Assembly: GCA_910577155.1 (NCBI GenBank)
Contig: CAJTMS010000069.1
Location: 1 to 7,488, forward strand
Direction of reading: 5' to 3'
From: an uncultured Mailhella sp.
Lineage (GTDB): Bacteria > Desulfobacterota > Desulfovibrionia > Desulfovibrionales > Desulfovibrionaceae
Length of the DNA: 7,488 bases
Position numbers and translations under genes: made by a program. Within the stretch, counting starts at the first letter, position 1. Every line of letters begins with the position of its first letter. The notes beneath the pieces were generated by a model that ran no database searches, was not told the origin of the DNA, and worked only from the letters and a program-made list of their open reading frames with translations. Positions 4,034-7,488 of the stretch are shown here, piece after piece.

Positions 4034-7000
4034 TTACCCCTCAACAAAATGTTTAAAGGTTTCATAACTGTCGGCGACGTCGTATTGCAGAGCATCGTCG
4101 GAAGCTGATTTCAGAGCATCGAAATGGGCTTTTCCGCAGGCTATGCGGTAATTTTCGTCATCACGTCTTTTTTCTTCATCAAGTGTTGATTTTGTTTCCA
4201 CTACAAAATAAAGACGCTGCTCGTCATCCTTTTCATACAAAATAGCCCAGTCAGGAATATAATTTCCAAGCGGAGTATGAATTTTGAACCAATCGGGCAA
4301 TTTTACATACAATTTAACATTGCAGTCACTTTCAAGACGTTCAGCAAAGCTTTTTTCCACCTCGCTGTCAAAAACAATGTGACTGTAAACGGATTTGGTT
4401 CTTTCTTTTTCTTCTGTAAAATATGCAACAAGTTCTTCGCTTTTAAAAAGTTCTTGGGAATAAAAGGTATTATCCCTCAATTTTTCGTATTTTATACCGT
4501 CTTTAATACATTTTCTCATTTCTTTAAGGACGATTTTCAAAACTTCTTCCATATAGATCTGGGGATTTTTGAGAAAATATTTCAGACTGTCGCTGCCTAC
4601 AAGAATTTTAATCAGAGTCTGACGGGTCAAACCGGTTTTATTCTGCAGCCAAGAAAGAATATCGGGAAGGCGGAAAGACATTTCAAGATTTTCCACAAGA
4701 ACATTTTTGCTTTCCTTGGCTGTTACCCCTGAACTGTCAATATCAAGCTGCGCTTTTTTATAAAAAAGCTGCGGAGCTTTGAGGGAGAAATTTTCAAGGG
4801 CTTTATTGCAGTTTTTTATCAGTTCTTTGCTGTCAAACTGAATATTGTAAACAGTTTTCCATTTGATTTTATTCCACAATTCTTCAAATTCCGGAGAACA
4901 GAAAACAGCTTTGTTAAGGGTGATTGTCTTTTTATCATCATGATTTTTGATTTCAACTTTACCGCACAGCTTTTTGTTATACGCCGTCACAGCCGAAACC
5001 GCTTCTTTTTCAATGCATTCGGGCAAATCAAGCTGACCGCTTTTCACAGCACTGCGCATTGTATCCTGAATTTTGCCGTCACTGTCGATATAGCCGTTTT
5101 CTTTGAAATACTTGCAGACAGCTTTGGATTTTTCCATACCAAGAAGTACGGTCTGCCCGTCTTTGTTTTTATATTCGATATTGGCAAAGGTCTGTTCCTC
5201 AACATAGCCAAAACGTATGCCCTGATCTTCCGCATATTCTTTTTGCAGAGCCTCGGCAAAGCTGTTGTAGCTTTCGTTTGCCATAACGGTAAGAATATTC
5301 ACATTTCTGTCGTACTGACGCTCACCGTTCTGATTGACGCAAAGGCGAAGTCCCCGCCCTATTTCCTGACGTTTTTTTACTTCGCTTTTTGTTTCATTGA
5401 GTGTGCAGATTTGGAACACATTCGGATTATCCCAGCCCTCACGCAACGCGGAATGGGAAAAAATAAAGCGCAAATCTTCATCAAGGGACAAAAGTTTTTC
5501 TTTGTCCTTCATAATCAGGTCATAGGTATTTTCGTCAAGCTTGGTAGAGCCTGTTGTATCTTTCATTCTTTTTTTATCTATTGAAAAATACCCTTTATGC
5601 ACATTTTCAGCCGGCACTTCGTAATGCTTCAGTTTTTGGTATTTAGGCTTTCTGATAAGCGCCGTATATTCTTCTTCAAACCATTTTCCATATTTTCCAA
5701 GACTATGTCTGCCCTCACTGTCATACACGCGGTAATTCGCCACCCTGTCAATAAAGAAAAGGCTGAGAACCTTTATTCCTTTTTCATTCAAAATAAGTTC
5801 TTTATTCAAATGTTCTTCAATGGTCTTTTTGATTTGTCCTCTTTTTATGGTATCATCCGACATATTGCCCACAGGCTTGTTTATCAGCAGAATTTCGTCT
5901 TTTTGCGTAAAACTGACGTATTCCTCCCCCTTGACACAATAAATTTCATCCACAAGGTAGTTTTTATATACTTCTCTTCCGCCTGAAAGTTCTTCCAAGT
6001 CACTGCCTTGTTTTACTGTAACGGTTTTGCGTGTTACTGTTCCGCTTTTGTTTTGTACGTCCATTTCGATTTTGGCACTAATGGCATTATTTTTATTGCT
6101 GACGGATTTCAGACACAAATAAGCATCATTATGGCTTTTCGTTTCTTCAAAGCCTGCCACTTCAATTTGTTTTACAAGTCCAAGCTCGTAACTGTCCACG
6201 GCGTCAAGGCGGTATAATGCCGTATGTTTTGTCACATGCGTGGCAGAATAACGGAAAATACACAGAGGATTCAACCTTTCAATAGCTTGGCTTGATTTGT
6301 CCGTTGTATCCACAGACTGCGGCTCATCAATGATAACAATAGGATTGGTTTCCGCAATAACGTCAATGGGCTTCATGCCGTCGAACTTATCATGTTTTCT
6401 GTTGATAATATTAACGGATTTGCTGTTTTCTTCGTCATCGTCAGCAAAATCTTTTTTGAACGAATCAATATTAATAACCATAATGGAAAGCGTATTGTTC
6501 GTAGCAAAGGAACGGATTTTGGCAAGGTCTCCGCTGTTATATACAAAAAACTCGTAAGGCACCTTCTCAAAAATATGCTCAAAGTGTTCCCTGGTAATTT
6601 CCAGACTGTGATACACGCCTTCTTTAATAGCAATGCTCGGCACAACAACAATAAATTTTGAAAAGCCGTATTCTTTATGCAATGCCAAAACAGAACGCAG
6701 ATACACATAGGTTTTGCCCGTGCCTGTTTCCATTTCAACATCAAAATCAAGGTCAGTCAGTTTCGTATTGGGGGCAATGCCGTTTCTGACCTGAATTGTC
6801 TGCAGATTGTTTAGAATTTGTTCAAAATTGGTCTGTTGTTTTTTATAATCGGGGTCTCTTCTGTGCCGTCTGTTATCCTGAACCTTTCTTAATTCCGACC
6901 TGTCCAAATCCAAACGGTTGCCGATCCCCGTTTCCGTAAGCTTCTGCCCCATAAGAACATCACCCGTTATGGTAAACAAAGACTGCTTTTGCTCCTGTCC

Positions 7001-7072
7001 TTTGAACAAATCCACCACGGAAGAAACTGCCTGCTGCTGATACGCCAAATCCGCTTCAAATTTTATTTTCAT
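4034..7072 (-). CDS. res: Type III restriction endonuclease, Res subunit (helicase-nuclease)
   Basis: This encodes 1012 residues, the normal length for Res. Res joins Mod to form type III enzymes, which use ATP to travel from unmethylated sites and cut between head-to-head copies. A Q-like YQQQAV (11-16) opens the protein. Superfamily 2 helicase motifs follow: Walker A METGTGKT (114-121), motif Ia region FIVVVPSIAIKEG (140-152), VINIDSFKKD (199-208), motif II DEPQ (249-252), motif III YSATH (275-279), motif V region SALREGWDNP (541-550) and motif VI QEIGRGLRL (569-577). The C-terminus carries a PD-(D/E)xK nuclease: PDWAILYEKD (940-949) and VVETK (957-961), with D941, E959 and K961 as likely catalytic residues. 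All motifs look intact and no frameshift is seen. The ATG is 4 bases past the preceding stop, with only a weak ribosome site (AGGGT), so coupling to the upstream gene is likely. Mod is not in the window and may lie to the right. Confidence 0.95.
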   Translation of the reverse strand: MKIKFEADLAYQQQAVSSVVDLFKGQEQKQSLFTITGDVLMGQKLTETGIGNRLDLDRSELRKVQDNRRHRRDPDYKKQQTNFEQILNNLQTIQVRNGIAPNTKLTDLDFDVEMETGTGKTYVYLRSVLALHKEYGFSKFIVVVPSIAIKEGVYHSLEITREHFEHIFEKVPYEFFVYNSGDLAKIRSFATNNTLSIMVINIDSFKKDFADDDEENSKSVNIINRKHDKFDGMKPIDVIAETNPIVIIDEPQSVDTTDKSSQAIERLNPLCIFRYSATHVTKHTALYRLDAVDSYELGLVKQIEVAGFEETKSHNDAYLCLKSVSNKNNAISAKIEMDVQNKSGTVTRKTVTVKQGSDLEELSGGREVYKNYLVDEIYCVKGEEYVSFTQKDEILLINKPVGNMSDDTIKRGQIKKTIEEHLNKELILNEKGIKVLSLFFIDRVANYRVYDSEGRHSLGKYGKWFEEEYTALIRKPKYQKLKHYEVPAENVHKGYFSIDKKRMKDTTGSTKLDENTYDLIMKDKEKLLSLDEDLRFIFSHSALREGWDNPNVFQICTLNETKSEVKKRQEIGRGLRLCVNQNGERQYDRNVNILTVMANESYNSFAEALQKEYAEDQGIRFGYVEEQTFANIEYKNKDGQTVLLGMEKSKAVCKYFKENGYIDSDGKIQDTMRSAVKSGQLDLPECIEKEAVSAVTAYNKKLCGKVEIKNHDDKKTITLNKAVFCSPEFEELWNKIKWKTVYNIQFDSKELIKNCNKALENFSLKAPQLFYKKAQLDIDSSGVTAKESKNVLVENLEMSFRLPDILSWLQNKTGLTRQTLIKILVGSDSLKYFLKNPQIYMEEVLKIVLKEMRKCIKDGIKYEKLRDNTFYSQELFKSEELVAYFTEEKERTKSVYSHIVFDSEVEKSFAERLESDCNVKLYVKLPDWFKIHTPLGNYIPDWAILYEKDDEQRLYFVVETKSTLDEEKRRDDENYRIACGKAHFDALKSASDDALQYDVADSYETFKHFVEG

Positions 7073-7076
7073 GGTG

Positions 7077-7488
7077 CTACCCTATTGCATACTTCTTATC
7101 TAAAAGATTGGGAATATCAAAACGATTACTAAGGCTATGATCTTTTAATGCATCGTATATTGCATTACTACTTGATACTATGTCTGACCCCTTATCAACA
7201 ACGCCTTTTATCTGCTTTTTTATTTCATCATCAATTTGAGGAGATAAGAAATAATCCTCTGAATATCTTAGAAGAATATAATTAATTACTTGCAATTTAT
7301 CATCTTCTTCTAACTTATTAAAATCAGAAACAAATTTTCTATATCTTTTATCTACCAAATCATAAAACATTCCTACAACAGAAAAAGACTCCAATGGAAA
7401 AATAAATAAATACAACTCCTTGAGATGATAATGTGAAGACTCGCAATAAATATTATTAATTAAATTATCTGACAAATCACCAATTAAA
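7077..7488 (-). CDS. Unrecognised protein, C-terminal part, directly upstream of res
   Basis: The frame stays open to the right edge, so at least 136 C-terminal residues are visible and the true start is probably outside. A TTG at 7475-7473 could begin a 132-residue protein but has only a weak GGTG before it. The sequence shows a hydrophobic/aromatic stretch (HLKELYLFIFPLESFSVVGMF), a charged helical part (YRKFVSDFNKLEEDDKLQ), LLRYSEDYFLSPQ, and a Lys/Asp-rich end. No catalytic motif, signal peptide or clear membrane segment is seen, and I do not recognise a family. It is not a Mod C-terminus by any motif I can see. Its stop is 4 bases before the res ATG, so both are probably in one transcript. 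It is clearly more A+T-rich than res, which suggests an insertion into a mod-res operon. A role in the restriction system or an unrelated defence function are both possible. Confidence 0.5.
   Translation of the reverse strand, partial: LIGDLSDNLINNIYCESSHYHLKELYLFIFPLESFSVVGMFYDLVDKRYRKFVSDFNKLEEDDKLQVINYILLRYSEDYFLSPQIDDEIKKQIKGVVDKGSDIVSSSNAIYDALKDHSLSNRFDIPNLLDKKYAIG

Noticed and set aside
4277..6661. Several plus-strand frames of 69-214 codons opposite res
   Set aside because: All are Phe-rich antisense translations of the Lys/Glu-rich Res coding strand, with no start signals or recognisable motifs.

Overview
The window looks like an accessory region of a bacterial chromosome: a prophage or other mobile-element edge on the left and a restriction/defence-type cluster on the right. 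No rRNA, tRNA or core marker gene is present, so taxonomy is uncertain. A small AlpA/excisionase-like gene, a YafQ-type toxin relic and a full-length type III restriction subunit would suit a host-associated Gram-negative anaerobe, possibly of the Desulfovibrionaceae or Succinivibrionaceae type. That is only an impression from protein style.

Left part (1-802). The window opens inside a plus-strand gene, with a Pro/Gln-rich linker and a C-terminal helical domain resembling the tails of phage single-strand annealing proteins. Two bases past its stop, on the opposite strand, ends a decayed yafQ-type toxin gene. It has a frameshift, two substituted active-site positions and no visible antitoxin. 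Its 5' end runs into the start of a 94-residue helix-turn-helix protein (518-802).

Middle (803-2155). About 1.35 kb carries no convincing gene but has much structure. A cluster of TGCTTAT/ATAAGCA dyads follows the helix-turn-helix gene. Three hairpins (1113-1132, 1858-1875, 2041-2069) read as intrinsic terminators on the minus strand, where no protein gene precedes them. A minus-strand promoter with a consensus TTGACA box (1655-1660) lies about 0.5 kb upstream of the first of these, and the interval is dense in stem-loops. It may be a roughly 520-nt structured RNA. The alternative is a badly decayed gene, because broken coding-like frames occur near its 3' end.

Right part (2156-7488). A very A+T-rich two-gene plus-strand operon encodes a Cys-rich SAM-methyltransferase-like protein and a DUF1848 protein with a C-terminal CX3CX2C motif. 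A shared 11-bp terminator hairpin separates it from a convergent minus-strand operon. That operon holds the type III restriction helicase-nuclease Res and, 4 bp upstream of it, the end of an unrecognised A+T-rich gene where mod would often be expected. The methyltransferase/DUF1848 pair beside a restriction gene is the best protein-level candidate for an uncharacterised modification or defence module. The possible long RNA is the best non-protein candidate.
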